A stretch of 59,194 nucleotides of DNA from Hymenochaete sp. R1. Its lineage: Eukaryota; Basidiomycota; Agaricomycetes; Hymenochaetales; Hymenochaetaceae. Both the position numbers and the translations under genes were made by a program. Location: assembly GCA_019400425.1 (NCBI GenBank), contig JAFREE010000148.1:1-59194 (forward strand), given 5' to 3'. Within the stretch, counting starts at the first letter, position 1, and each line of letters begins with the position of its first letter. Below are positions 1-12,089 of this stretch, piece after piece. The notes under the pieces were generated by a model. It saw only the letters and a list, made by a program, of their open reading frames with translations. It was not told the DNA's origin and did not search any database.

Positions 1-157
1 ACAACTTTCGTCGAGCGCGTTGATCGACAAACCTCGAAATTCCCTCACACGCGCGACACGCGTCTTGACCGTCCCCACTTTGACACGCGATACTTACTCT
101 CAATCACTCACACACCGCTGGCGTTTTATCTTCTTCTGATTGCGAAGCTTTCTTGCT
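1..157. other. window edge, no gene recognised
   Basis: This stretch lies downstream of the decayed family copy at 158-572. A third exon would be expected here if that copy were complete, but none of the exon-3 blocks seen in the intact copies (the ELKCEIGIYPF-like or HHYxCAxxALPYLK-like blocks) can be read on the minus strand. The copy is therefore probably truncated, unless its third exon lies beyond the window edge. Confidence 0.4.
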
Positions 158-572
158 CTAACTCGACGGCGAGCCTCCAGCTCGGGCTTTGTTGAAGTCT
201 CTTTTCAGTTGGGCAAGTTTGTACTGAGCACCATGTCTTGCTCTCCTTTCGTCACTTCGCGAGAGGCTTCTAAGAATCTAACGGGCCGTTCATGCTCTAT
301 CCGCCCTTCTTCAGTGTCGTCTCCGCCAGAGGTTACGAAGCGACGAAAATTCAGATCAGTTATCTTATATGCCTCGTCTTTAGCGTTGAATATTTTCTGC
401 TGCTCATCTATGCTATCTGAATGAACGAATGTTGATTAGAAGGATGTGGCACAATAAAAAGAGCTCCCGGGCCGCCTTGAGTAATTTCCTTACTACACTT
501 CTTCTTCCCAGCCACAGCAGGTTCTTGCTCGAGCGATGAGCTCTCTACACTGCACTTCCTTTGGCTCGACAC
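158..572 (-). pseudogene. decayed copy of the local coiled-coil gene family
   Basis: This is a broken member of the family described at 13939-15077. On the minus strand exon 1 (572-494) has GTG where the other copies have ATG: it reads GTGTCGAGC against ATGTCGAC-type starts elsewhere. Exon 1 then encodes SSQRKCSVES and a basic GKKKCSK stretch. A phase-1 donor (GTAAGG) and a CATTCAG acceptor at 416 match the first intron of intact copies. Exon 2 begins with IDEQQKIFNAKDEAYKI, but the frame is lost before the conserved segment. That segment continues in another frame as DERRARHGAQYKLAQLKRD and meets a stop at 158-160. No third exon is visible. Lost start, frameshift and truncation together argue for a pseudogene. 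An upstream start or extra introns cannot be fully excluded. Confidence 0.6.
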
Positions 573-3106
573 AGTATGGTTATCCGTAGACGTGTACAGT
601 CCGATTGAAAAAAGAAAAAGCTGCAAAGAGGGGGGCTAAAAGAGCTGTGAGTAGAACGACGGATATTTATAGGGCAAAAGGGGTTTTCGAGGTTGAATGC
701 AAAGGAGACCCGAGTACTGCAATATGGCCGAACTAGAGCACTTGTCGGAACCTATTACTAGTAGCCAATCTCGCCCTCTTCTTGAAACGAGAGCAATATG
801 CTTGAAGTAAACAAGCCAAAGTAAATAAGTACACCGGGATAAAACTCTAGCCTTCCAGCTCTCGAGAGTGACAGGCTCAAAGCGATATTACTCAGATCCA
901 CCTTTCCTTGTTACCTTCTGGTTGGATTTGACAGAGCTGACAGCGAGAGCATGAGAAACATTGGAACACGAGATGGTAGCTGAAATAATTTACCAGTAGT
1001 TTGCCGCTCATTTTTCCGACGAACCAATATGTACTTGCACGATCGCCCCACAATAACTATAGTTGACTAAGAAAGTGTCCACATGCATCTCCAAGGTGCC
1101 GCCCTTTCGTATGTTTGCCTTGTGGCAGCCTGGCCGTACCCAACTTTCTTCGATAACTCGGACAAGTTCGATCTGAAGTACGCAGACGGACCCGATATCT
1201 TAACTCGCCAATAATGCCACGGCTTGACCGGCGACTCGCTTTCCGTGTGAGAGGCAGTGGTCATATACGGACCGGTAGGCTGAAGTCTGAAGACAAAATC
1301 CACGGACGCCTGATAGCGTCATCTTGGCAGATGGATGGGTGCAATGAAGGCGTCGGGCGGCTCAACTTGGAGCTGTTCTCGTTCACTGCGATGTGACTAT
1401 GGAAAGACGAATGGCGACTATTTCCGGTGCATCCCTAAGGCGATAAGAAGCGAGGGTTCAAAAAAAAGGAAGGCAAAGTGAGAGTAAGAGAGTTAAGAGC
1501 ATGCGCGTGCGAGGAACAGCGAGTCGACAAGACGCGCTGATGCCGGATCCGGAACCGCGCCAATCTTCTTTTTCCTTTGACCACCACTACAAATAGTACA
1601 GTCGCGATTGTGACAAGGTGGCAAGCTTTATATTCTTTGCACAATTGAAGATGGCCCGAAACTATTCTTCAGCAATGCTAATGCACGGTGTCAAAGAAAA
1701 AAAACCCGCTGTCCGACAATAAAGAAGGATTTCCCTGGAGTCGCATGATACCGTCCTCTGGTCTTGGGTCTTGGGGCTTAAGACGCAGCTTAGAATCTAC
1801 AGCTGACATCAATTTCATGGCGGCATCTGTGGACACCATCTGCGTGTCAAAGTAAGAAGGTGTTATAGCCTACGTAGTTCTCAGACAGAGATATCCAGCA
1901 AGATCGTGATTGTAGGACGAAGTTGGTACTATGTGAACGTACACGCGCCGTACTACGTTCGACGTCGTATGGTGAAGACGGGGTAGTCGGACATTACATG
2001 AGGTGAAGCATGATACTGAACTTCGCCATCGCCATCAAAAGCAGCCGGCGCTTCCAATCCCTATCACCCTAAAGTACGATGTTACTAGACGCCTACATAT
2101 CAGACGATCCGGGTTTTGTAAATGCTTTCTGGGCAGTGCTCACCTCGGTCATACCGTTTTGTCGCGACAACGTTGCTCCTCTTTGTGTGTGCTTTGGACC
2201 GTCAACCTATCGCTGGTTTTTGCGTCTGTGGTGTTTGTTGGAGTGCAGGGACATTCGGCCGGAGCCGCAGGATCGGAAATGAAACCAGGACTGCCGGAGT
2301 GAATAGGTAGAAAAGGCTAGAAGTCTGTTTATTGACCTTTTGCACACGCATGGGCCCACTTCTCGGCGAGAAAATATAGCAGTGAGCCTTCTAGAAACGA
2401 GCAGAGATGATCGAACAGGAGTATAATTTGTTGTTTATACGAGAAAAAATGAGAAGAGTACGAAATAAAGGGAGAAAACAAAGGATGGGCAGATAGCAAA
2501 GGATTGAGCAAAAATGGTTCAAGGACAACACGAACCTTGCCTTGCCGACGCGTCTCAGACTCCTCTTCTACTTTGACCGCCATCATCTCTTAGCCGACAA
2601 TGTGCAGTGGCCATGACCAGACACAACGGCGACAACGCCAACAAAGCAGCGTCATCGACCGTATCAGCTTGGGCGCTTTGAAGCCGAATTCAACTGGAAT
2701 CGGCGGAGCTGTGAATTGAATAAGACGAAGAACACGTTGCGATGCCTCGAGGCCTGTTGCCATACAAGGCTGAGGGGCGCGTTGCCCCAGCGTGTCCGCT
2801 CCTTCCCCCCTACGTAGCCGTCCTCCCGGCTTTGCGTGCTTTAATAGCCCGCGATTCTGCTCGAAGTACTTGTCTCGTGTCTCCTTCACGAAGTCGAAGA
2901 ACGTCCACAACCCTCTGCGGGGGAAAAAGAAACGATGGCAGGACAGTCTCCACAGAGGACAAGAAAGCCTCTCCAACCGCAGCAGCATTTTGGTGAGTCT
3001 TATTCCCACTTACATATACATACACACGTATACACTTTCTCAGACACCGCTGTTCTCTGCTTCTCGCCATTGCGCCCTTTTGCTTTTGCCATTCCATTTG
3101 CCTTTG
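573..3106. other. 2.5 kb without a convincing gene
   Basis: Only short overlapping reading frames are present, on both strands. None shows a recognisable domain, consistent codon use or plausible splice partners. The right end probably holds the 5' leader of the plus-strand gene at 3107. A GTGAGT donor-like site at about 2995 follows a short plus-strand peptide from 2935 that begins MAGQSPQRTRKPLQPQQH, so a leader intron or an extra upstream exon is possible. The opposing minus frame 2590-3009 is discussed in the findings. Confidence 0.4.
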
Positions 3107-6100
3107 ATGGTTTCCCAACTCACCCAAACTTTCTCTCCCACAACTCAATTGCCCGTAATGCATTCAACCTTGCCCTCACAAACGCATATCCTCGCCCGTC
3201 TTGGACCTGATCCTCTTTATACATATCCCTTCGCGCTTGGTCATACTAAAGCTCCCACCCAAGTCCGACGGGAACACTCTAATTCGCCTTCCTTCCGTGA
3301 GAGGCAGCGCTACGTCCGTACTCAGTCTATGCCAGTCGTCCCTGGCTCTTCCATCCACGAGCAGCAGGCCGACTCGCCCTCTCAGCAATCTCAGCAGCTC
3401 ACCCAGCCTCAGCCGCCATCGCACCAATCGCCATCGCAGATCGCCATCCCTCAATCTCCCCAGCAACAGCCATACGGTCTCAATCGCCCGATCCAGCAGC
3501 TCAATCGACCTCAGTACATCACGCATTCCCAGAGCGAGAAATGGGCCATGACGGACGACTTACAGGCCGACATCGACCGCGCAGATCTTCTCCAACAACA
3601 GGCGCAGGCGCAGGGTGTCAATCAGATTGCGGGGATTAATATGGCTAAACAGCCAGCACCGGCTCCCGGTACGACGGGTGTGGCTTATGCAGGTGGGGCA
3701 GCTAGTGCTGGCTTCATCGGTCATATGAAGACGCTTTCTTCAGGCAGTGATATAGTCTCTGGAGATAACCAATCAGGCTCTGGTGGGAGCATCGGCCCTG
3801 CGTCTGCTATCCAATCTCGTCGTCGGGCCTCCAACGAGCAAATTGCGCATCGGGCCTCGCCACTTCCGTACGGCCTCCGTAAAACGGCAAATACGTCACC
3901 AAGTTATCCAGGAATGGTAGGGATGAACAGCATGCCTTCGCCTCGTTCGTTGAAGAATCGTACTCCGGACCGATCGTTGCCCGTTCAAGAAGAGCCTGAC
4001 GACCACGAACATGCGCACGAGCATACACAATCGCTTCCGACGCGAGGCGTATCTCCTACGAAGGAACCCGAGGCGAGTTCAAAGGAGACAGGTAATGGTG
4101 ACCATGATGCGGAAGGGACGTTGGTGGATTTGGGAGATGATGACGATGATGATGATAGTAGGCGGTCTGGGCAGAGAAGAGTTGGACCCGGTGGTGAGTC
4201 GACGGAGGGATCAGGTGAAGGTTCCGGTACTCCGAGATCATCTGTCAATGCCTTGTACCAGCAGGGTCAAGGATCACGCGGTATTCATGACATGTTACAA
4301 TCGGACCAGTCTCAGACTAGTAGTAACAAAAGTTTCGACCCCACCGACTTTCAAAGCACCTTGAAGAAGCTTCAGGGAGAAGCTTCGTCACAAGCACCAA
4401 ACAGCATGCATCACCAGGCTCATCCGCAAGCACCGACACAGGCCCAAAGTTATATGCAAGCGCCTCTGCCACCTTTTTCAAGGTCCGATTTTTCGCGCAA
4501 CGAATCGAGGGGTTCGTATCCTAACTGGATGTTCGATTTCTATCACAACTATCCGGATGACCTGGAGTACCTTGACGAGGCCGGTGCGGCATACATGCAA
4601 CAGTTCATGCCACCGTCTGCCTCTATGGGTTCCGGCTCTCTCCCGCAGTCTATTCAATCCCTCCATACGCGACCAGATGCGCCTATCCCACCCACACCGC
4701 ATAGTCAAACTTCCGCTCCGACTCCATTCCAGCGACATTCTAACCAGCAGCAACACGAGCCTGGAACGGGTACGAATCAAAGCTCGGAGCATGGGCCAGG
4801 AATGGGTATCAACGGGTTAGGTCAACCAAGGGCGACGTTGGTCCCACCTTTCAGTCCTGCTCCGCCAAGTGGGACACCTTATCCCTATCCATTTTCCCAT
4901 GTAAGGAGAGGTTTCGTCTACCCGCCGCCGTCTATTCCTCGCGTACCTTCGTCAGTTTATGACGCCAACGTTGTTCAAGAGCAGTTTCGATTACAGATGC
5001 AAATGTACGCATTGAATCAACAACAGAACGCAAGTAGCGCGTCCAACGATGCTAATAACGTCAATAACGACAGTAACGGCAACATCAACAATGCCAATGG
5101 CACCGGTGTGGGAGGAAGCGGAGGAAGCAACAGCTTCAACAATGCGAATAACTTCGCCCATAATTATTATCAGGGTCTTGAGACAGATTCGACTCTATCT
5201 CCTGCATCGACGCCCTTCCCTGGGATGGGCCCTGGTTATAGTCCCTTCTCTGCATATCTCAACCAACATCGTCTTCTGGCCCGCGCACGCGCTACAGGCG
5301 GGGTCTTCGTACCAGGCGCCGTACCTGGAGAAGAAGGAAGGATAACGAGCGCGAGTCACCGGAGTAGTCCGAGCCATCTTCCTGTCCCGATGCCGATGAT
5401 GCCTCTATCCGGTGCTGGGGGAGTGCCGGGGAAGTATGTGAATGGGGTAGGAGGAAAAGGTGAAAATGGGAGGAAGAGTGAAGGAAAATCTGGAAAGAGG
5501 GATAAGAACGGAACGGGAACGATTCGAGCGAGGAAAGGAGGGAGGGGAAGAGCTGAGAGGGATAGGACGCCGCCGAGCCGGGTTGCGAGCACGCAACCGA
5601 GGGAGACGAGCCCCGAAGACTCATCATCGGGCGAAGAGACTGCCGGCGAGGGCCAGTTCCACGAGAAAGCAGACGAAGGAGAGTTAGGAGGTGCTCGCTC
5701 GCAGTCAAGGTCGAGTTTGCGGAGGGTGAATGGAGAGCGGGAAGTTGTTGAAGATGTTGACGAGAGTGATTCTGAGAGCGAGGAAGAGGAGGTCGATGAG
5801 AGTGTTTGGGTTGATGAGGACGAGGAAGATGAACAAGAGTTATTGGATTTGGAGTATCATCCGAGCTATGTCGTGAATCCTGATAAGAGACGGAAGCGCT
5901 GGGATAAAAGATGGGATGAATTAGTTCGAGCAGTAAGCATTCATTATCCTCGTTCTACGCACAACTCTTTCTGTCTTGCCACTTACCGACTTTCAAACAA
6001 CCCCCTAGTTCCAAGCGCTCGACCGCGAAACCGACGCTACGCTTCTACTCCTCGCCTCTCCTTCCCATACATCGCACCTCCACTCCCTTTTCTCTCGCTC

Positions 6101-6566
6101 CCTTAGACGCGAACCAACACTCCAAAAGTCTCTCCCCCTCCACAAGGCCCGCTCCTCTTTCGCCAAGCTTGCCGCCCACCGCCGTCGTCTCCGCTTACAC
6201 GCCCAACCCTCTCTTCTCGAACGCTACTACGCCGCCTCGTCATCTGCCTCGGGTTCCGCATCTGACAACTCCAGCGCGAGCGGGACAGACAAAGAGAAGG
6301 ATAGGGATCGAGAGGATGATCTTAAGAGGATGTTGAGAGCTGCCCTGGGGAGCTTGGGGGAATTGAGAAGGATGTATGAGGTACGGGAGGGAAGATGGAG
6401 GGAGGAGGAGAGGGTAATGAGGGAGGAAAGATATGGAATGGAGGTACTGATGCGTCAGGCGTTTGGAGATGTAGGAGGGGTCGGGATGGGATTGGGTGCT
6501 GGTGATAGCGTGGGCGCTGGTGGTGGTATCGGCGTTGGACCGGGGTACGGTCTTGGGTTCATGTGA
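3107..6566 (+). CDS. large low-complexity protein of unknown function
   Basis: Two exons (3107-5932, 6009-6566) give about 1127 residues. The donor is GCA|GTAAGC and the acceptor CCCCTAG, both at phase 0, and splicing restores a single frame to the stop. I chose the ATG at 3107 (MVSQLTQTFS) because the open frame upstream, from 2792, reads through an intron-like stretch. The protein is rich in Gln, Pro, Ser and Asn. It has an acidic run (GDDDDDDD) near residue 345, an Asn/Gly-rich zone near 650-690 and a Lys/Arg/Gly-rich zone near 790-830. Acidic clusters follow near 880-930. The ordered-looking part spans the splice junction, around RKRWDKRWDELVRAFQALD, and is followed by a helical charged stretch (LGELRRMYEVREGRWREEER). 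No catalytic domain is recognised. A nuclear or scaffold role would be a guess. Confidence 0.75.
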
Positions 6567-7207
6567 AGTATTTGTTCGATATGTTTCTCTTGACCATTTT
6601 TGTATGGGATCGGGACGTATAGGACAAAGTTCACTCCTTTCACATGTTCTCTATCACTTTTTCTTTGTTGTTGCCGTTACACGCACTTTTTTACCTTTCA
6701 CATCCAGGAATATGCTAATACTGTACGAGTGTACTAGACTCCGACTGCTTCAATTTTCTTGAGATCCAAAGTCTTTGGTTCTGGGGTGCTCTGCTCGTTT
6801 CTCGAGCCTTACGTTAGGCGTCCGATGTTCATGTATTTCAACTCATTTACAAATCTACGTTCTGTTCCTCTTGCGTGAACTTCCAAATCCCTACCACTTG
6901 GTCTCTTTTACTGGACGTGACACTTTATGGAAGACCATTCGTGATTTTTCGCCCGGGACCAAGACCCTCCACGGGTAAGTACCAATCATTGATTCGACCG
7001 AGCCACAGACAATGTCATCGTTATTCTACCAAATGTATCGTTACATCGCGACAGCCCCCCACTCCCCTCCCCCCCAAAACGTTGAAAATCAGAGTTCGAT
7101 CAAGTTATATGCGAATGTAGGAAGAATAGAACGTTAAAATCCAAGAGATCTATGTGCGCAATATTGGTCCGTGATGAGGAGTAACAACCGTAGAGCTATT
7201 AGCAAAC
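6567..7207. other. convergent intergenic region
   Basis: This lies between the stops of the plus-strand low-complexity gene and the minus-strand peptidase, so it should hold both 3' ends. Short frames here show no recognisable protein. It carries a C-rich patch around 7055-7080. Confidence 0.5.
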
Positions 7208-10200
7208 TTAGAGTCGGGACACGAAATACTCGGGATTCATTCTGGGTTTCGCGGTGTCGGTGCATCGCAAGCTCTCCCTGAAAGCAGTGCCATCGGCGAT
7301 GAATTGCGCGCTCGGATTGAGCTCCACGACGCCCTGGCCCGTAGCAGGGTACTGAAGTACGAGCTCATCCAGCTTGAGCAGCAATGGCTCCGCTACCTTC
7401 GCTCCAAAACGTTCTTGGAGCAACCCGTCGAAATACTCTTTCACAGTGGACACGACGGGCTCATCAGAGCAACGCGTGGCGAACTCTTCGTCATCCATGC
7501 CGTACCCCGCGCTTTGCAGAGCCTCCGAGAAGGCCTGTGCGACGGTATTGCTAAGCCTGAGAGCAGGAACCTTTTGCGATCTCATGTGTACAGAGACCTT
7601 CGAACGAGAGGATGACGAAGGATCAATGTGCTGTTTAAAGATAGCCAGGACGTCTTCCTTTGTTACTTTATCCAATGCAGATGCATCCCGCTCCTGTCGG
7701 GCGAAATCCCAATATCCGGTTTCGATATGGTTCCAAAAGCGATATGCCTCCTGGGACATGTTCTTCATCTTTTCCCGCCACTTTCTTTGGAGGCCGCTTT
7801 TCTGTGCATCGAATTCCTCCGCGGACATGCACTGTATAATACCCCTCATATGCTCCAAGAATGCCTCGATACGAGTCTCGAGGTAGCGAGGCGACTTTTC
7901 AGATTGTATGTCGATTTGTAAGCCAAGAGATTCTATGCTTTGTGAAGTCGTACAATAGACGACGTATCCCAGCTGCTCTTGCGTCCTTAAGATGTTGAAA
8001 GCTGGCTCATCCAGAATTTGTGACAACAGCTCGAAGGCAGGTCGCAACTGGTCGTCGGACACGCTACCAACGTGACAGTAATATGAAATGGCGCCGTTGA
8101 GCTCATCTGGATTGGACACGACGAGATCCCAAATATAGTTGCTGCCTATCGAAAGAGAAAATTCATTTGAAAGGTTCAAGAGGAGGTCTGGCCCTACTCA
8201 CTGTCCGGGAGAAGGCGAGAGCGTTCGCGCGGAAATACGTCTGCCGAAAGTGGTTGTGAGCAAAATGAAGATTCAAGAGTGGAAGCAAGCTGGAGTGCAT
8301 CCTAGAAGTGGTCGCTGTCAGCGCGACTCATTCAAAAAGAATGTGTTATTTATTACCTCCTTGTGCATGTTTCCAGTGATCAGGACCAAGTAATTGACTG
8401 CAGAGAATATAAATTCTCTGAAATGTCTAAGGTCGTCTACCGTAAGGTCTATTTATGATCGGACGCATTAGCGAGCGTTTTAGTCGGTATATCCACGAGA
8501 CACAATTACCGTCAATCACAGCAACCTTCTCCTCAGGAGTATGGCTTTTGTCCGCCAGTAGATGTCGACAATAGTAGTCCGTAAGTCCGATCGGGTCTTC
8601 GAGGGTGAAATTTTCCAGGTCGCGTTTATACTAAGGATAGTGATTTCTAGCTTTTCCTGAGTATCGCTTATGTGTCACGTACCTCTTTCTTAATGGTTGA
8701 AAACTTGCCCTCATTGAATTCCATGTTCTTTATTTTGTCAAGCACTGCCTGGGCAAGGACGTGTAGCTTGTCATTATATCCAGATACATTGATTTCGAGG
8801 CCAGTATGCGAGGTACAGAACCAGTAATCCAACCCTGCAATAGAGGCGTCATAAGAGTACTCAGTCAAAGCGTCTGTCACAAGTTTTGATAGAAGTTTTT
8901 TCATGACTGAGGCCCGAGCAGAAGTGCCCATCTCAGGTCTACGGCAGTTCAGTCAGCATTGATCAAAAAAATTAAAAACGCCCGACGAACGACTCACGTC
9001 AGAATTTTGATCGAGATTTGAGCCCGAGGTACCCAGAATTGGTCGTCCTTTTTGAACCAGACGTCCATAAGTGGAGAATGCTTTATCAATGAAGGCTCCT
9101 TGGCCGGCAAGGTAGTTTCAATTTTCTCTATCTCCACGTTCGATGGTATGAACAAATTCTTTCCGGGGAGGTAGAGCTCTCGTAGGTTGTTGGGACCATG
9201 TGCCTGTGAGGTTTTATTCAGCAAAGATCCCTTCTTGAGAATCGGAGAAAAGCTTACAGAGTCAAGAATTTCATCATCTAGCCTCTTTACAGCGTATTGG
9301 GTTCCATAAATAGGTTCTGTCTCCCAAGACTTCGCTATATCGTTCATCCTTGGGTGCTTTGACATCAGAACGATTCGACTGTTATCAGGAGAAAGCAAGT
9401 TGAGCGTATCCCGTAGAAGCTTCTCGTCCCAAGCCCAGGTTGCATCATCCCTACTAAGTAGAAGGGAACGAGGGACCGGATGCTTCATGCGCGCAGAAAG
9501 CCTATTTGCGTAAGTGCTGGCTCGCCCCTTCTCGGCGAAACGGAAGGCGAGTGTATTGATGGCTTTGATTTCTTCATGGGCATCCTTAGAAAGTGGAGAG
9601 TCGCGAAGGAGCGAGAGATATTTAAAACACGCCTTGGTAACCTCCTCATAATTCGCTTTAAGGATTGCTATCAGCATCATTCAAGGCGAGGTACGCTCGC
9701 AAGCCTCACCAAAACCATCTTTCGTCAAATCCACTGTGACTTCAAACATTGCTAACCCTCGAGCCGGTCTATATTCTCCGGCCATCAATTCAGTGGCCCA
9801 TCCTTTGTCCTTGAGGTACGCATGCAGTGACCCAGGACCCTCATGACCGATAAAATGTGAAAGATAGCCGACCGGATTCTCGCGCCAGTTCGACAACTGA
9901 TCGGGGATCGGGAAAGAGATTTCCAAAGTATCTGCGTCTAAAATAGACTTGACAAAAACGATGGTCTGAAATAAGATTAGCAACTGCATCTGCCTTCAGT
10001 AATAAAATAAGAAAAGCACTGACACCACGTTCATTTTCACCAAACGAGTGTTCTGCAATCTGGGTTAACGGAACCTGACCACGGTTTATGACAGGGGAGA
10101 ACATTCGGGATACAACTGATGTCATTTCATCGAGAGATTCTAAAATCAGGTGAGTTTTGGTACATTGTGTGACCTGGAAAAAAGAAGAGTTTACCTTTCC

Positions 10201-11353
10201 CGACAACCGCCAAAGTCATTCTGCTTGAGCAATATTCCTTACTCCACCAATCAATTAATCTCCGTCTCGTTTCTCGCCCGACTGAACCTCCATCAGAGTC
10301 ACTCTCACTGATTTGGGAGTTAATTGAGGGTGCGGGCGAAGCGACTCGACTTGGTATCGAACTGGCGGCGGCGGATGAAGTTCCATTCAAGAAAGCACCA
10401 AGTGAGGCTTTATCAGGAACATTTCCATTACCATCGCTAGCTTTTCGAGCTGCTTCCGTAAGAGTCTGCTTATTTCCAGTCCCAAACTTGCGCCACGGAT
10501 GTCCAGGACGCGAAAGGTGTTTGTTGAGTTGGAAGATACGCCAGCTGTCGTCTTGGAGGTTCTTCGTGCTCTCGGAATGTACAGCGTTAAGCTCCCGAAG
10601 AGTGCATGAAGACGCAAATAGAGGGGAGTGGAAGAAACCAGAGAACCGTTCGAGGGCACCAATAAAGGCATCTGATGCCACTGAGAAGTAATAGTTGGTA
10701 CTGTCGGATGATGTGGAAGCATTTGCATCGCCTCCATTCTTTGCTAGGTACTAGAGTGGAAGAAAGGTCAGACCCACGTCAAAATTTAGGGATTCCTTTT
10801 GAAAGATACCTCTGAGTACTCATTCTCTTTGGGAAACTGCTCTGTGCCCTGAGAATGCCCCGTGAGTGAAGGAACTTGGATATGCATACAAGACTGAAGA
10901 ATATACCATGAACAAAAGGTGTTCGCAGAAATGAGCCAAACCGGGAACATCATCCTGGGGGGATTATTGAGTTAAAATGAGATGGCAGTGCGGAGAAGTT
11001 GACGAAAGGCCGCTCACCGGATCACTAAGATGTCCGACTGCGACATTCATGCTAGCAGCAGACTTGTCCGTTTTCGCGTCGTGGACTAAGATTGCCTGTA
11101 GGCCGTTTTCAAGGCGTATGATCCTATACTCTCTGTCATCGGACTCGCCTTTCTATTAAAAGATCATAATATAGAGTATCATCAGTGCCATTGGAACTGG
11201 ATTTGCTATGCATCGTAGAACTGAAAAGCTTTTACAACTGACCTGAATCGGCGCGTCGTAAACATAGTGAGCAGGGACAGTTTCCGTTGCCAAGACGTAC
11301 TGCCAAAGCTTCGCCTCTTCTTCAAGGGTTATATCATGGACTACTTGGGACAT
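7208..11353 (-). CDS. STE23: insulin-degrading-enzyme-like M16A metallopeptidase
   Basis: This is a zinc peptidase of the insulysin/Ste23 family, which cleaves short peptides in an enclosed chamber and in yeast helps process a-factor. Fourteen exons give 1127 residues: 11353-11243, 11152-11018, 10954-10907, 10848-10810, 10750-10195, 10139-10024, 9965-9710, 9667-9258, 9203-8998, 8938-8683, 8630-8510, 8448-8357, 8301-8202 and 8145-7208. All junctions keep frame. The inverted zinc motif is HFCEH (H90, E93, H94), and the downstream ligand Glu lies in RELNAVHSE (about E164). Family blocks that follow include YLSHFIGHEGPGSL, VKGYNDK-like SGYNDK, and LRTQEQLGYVVY near the C-terminus. There is no signal peptide. 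A Ser/Ala/Asp-rich insertion of about 60 residues (208-271) interrupts the first catalytic domain and makes the protein longer than the usual 1000-1030 residues. Confidence 0.93.
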
Positions 11354-12089
11354 TTAGATTCTTTGAGAGGGATGAAGAGGTCTCGGTAGTGATGATGTGG
11401 CGAATGATCAATGGGTCACGAAACCGTTGTGTGAGAGTGTCTGGACCAAGGGACGTGTGAGGCAAGAACGTATGAGGCAAAGATGATTATCTTGGGCGCG
11501 ATATCGTTTTAACAGCTTCAAGTCTCTACGTAAAGATGATTGTAGGGGTGTAGAAGCCGGTTCAAGAAGATGGCCGAGTTTTTGAGAGAAACGCCACAGT
11601 CGCAGTCGCCAGAGTCCGAAACAATTTGAACACTATGCGCAGCGTACGTTCCTTCTTCGCGGTTTCATATTTTGCAGAAAATGTTTCCACCGGGGTTTCC
11701 GTTCAATTATTTCAATGTCCATGGGTGAGGTGTTATATGTGCTATCCCCTTTGACTTGAAGTTTCTCGTTCAGTTCAACACGAGTGTTGCCGGGTTCGCC
11801 GGCCGCCTCGAAAGAAACGCGATGATGAATGAAACAAGACAAGCTAAGACAAGCCTTACGTCCGCCGCGAGTAGTAGCTGCAGTAGCTACGCGTTCGGGC
11901 CGTCGTCACTGCATTCGCACTGGCACCCTCATATTTATGATGTTATTGCTCGTCGTAAGATGAGCTTAGTCTGGAGTCTTATAAACACTTATTTCTCAGA
12001 AATGATTTGATAAAATTGTAAGTTTCATGGTTCGAAGTCAATCTCCGAACTTTTCGGAATCGGCCCCGCTCTCCCGCCAACCAACTCAG
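11354..12089. other. intergenic, promoter side of the M16 peptidase
   Basis: This separates the start of the minus-strand peptidase from the stop of the minus-strand methyltransferase. Short frames on both strands show nothing recognisable. It should contain the peptidase promoter and the methyltransferase 3' end. Confidence 0.4.

Noticed and set aside
1067..1303. 78-codon minus-strand open frame
   Set aside because: No domain, no splice partners, and an overlapping frame on the other strand of similar length.
2003..2302. 99-codon plus-strand open frame
   Set aside because: It overlaps two other frames of similar length, has no recognisable domain, and its composition looks like non-coding sequence.
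2792..3106. N-terminal extension of the large low-complexity protein by 105 residues
   Set aside because: The extension reads through a GTGAGT donor and a repetitive TACATATACATACACACG stretch, and looks like leader or intron sequence.
5292..5708. 138-codon minus-strand frame inside the large low-complexity gene
   Set aside because: A shadow of purine-rich coding sequence on the plus strand. The Ser/Pro/Phe-rich translation is typical of an antisense frame.
12027..12042. GGTTCGAAGTC resembling a tRNA box B
   Set aside because: The last bases do not fit the consensus and there is no box A or acceptor stem upstream.
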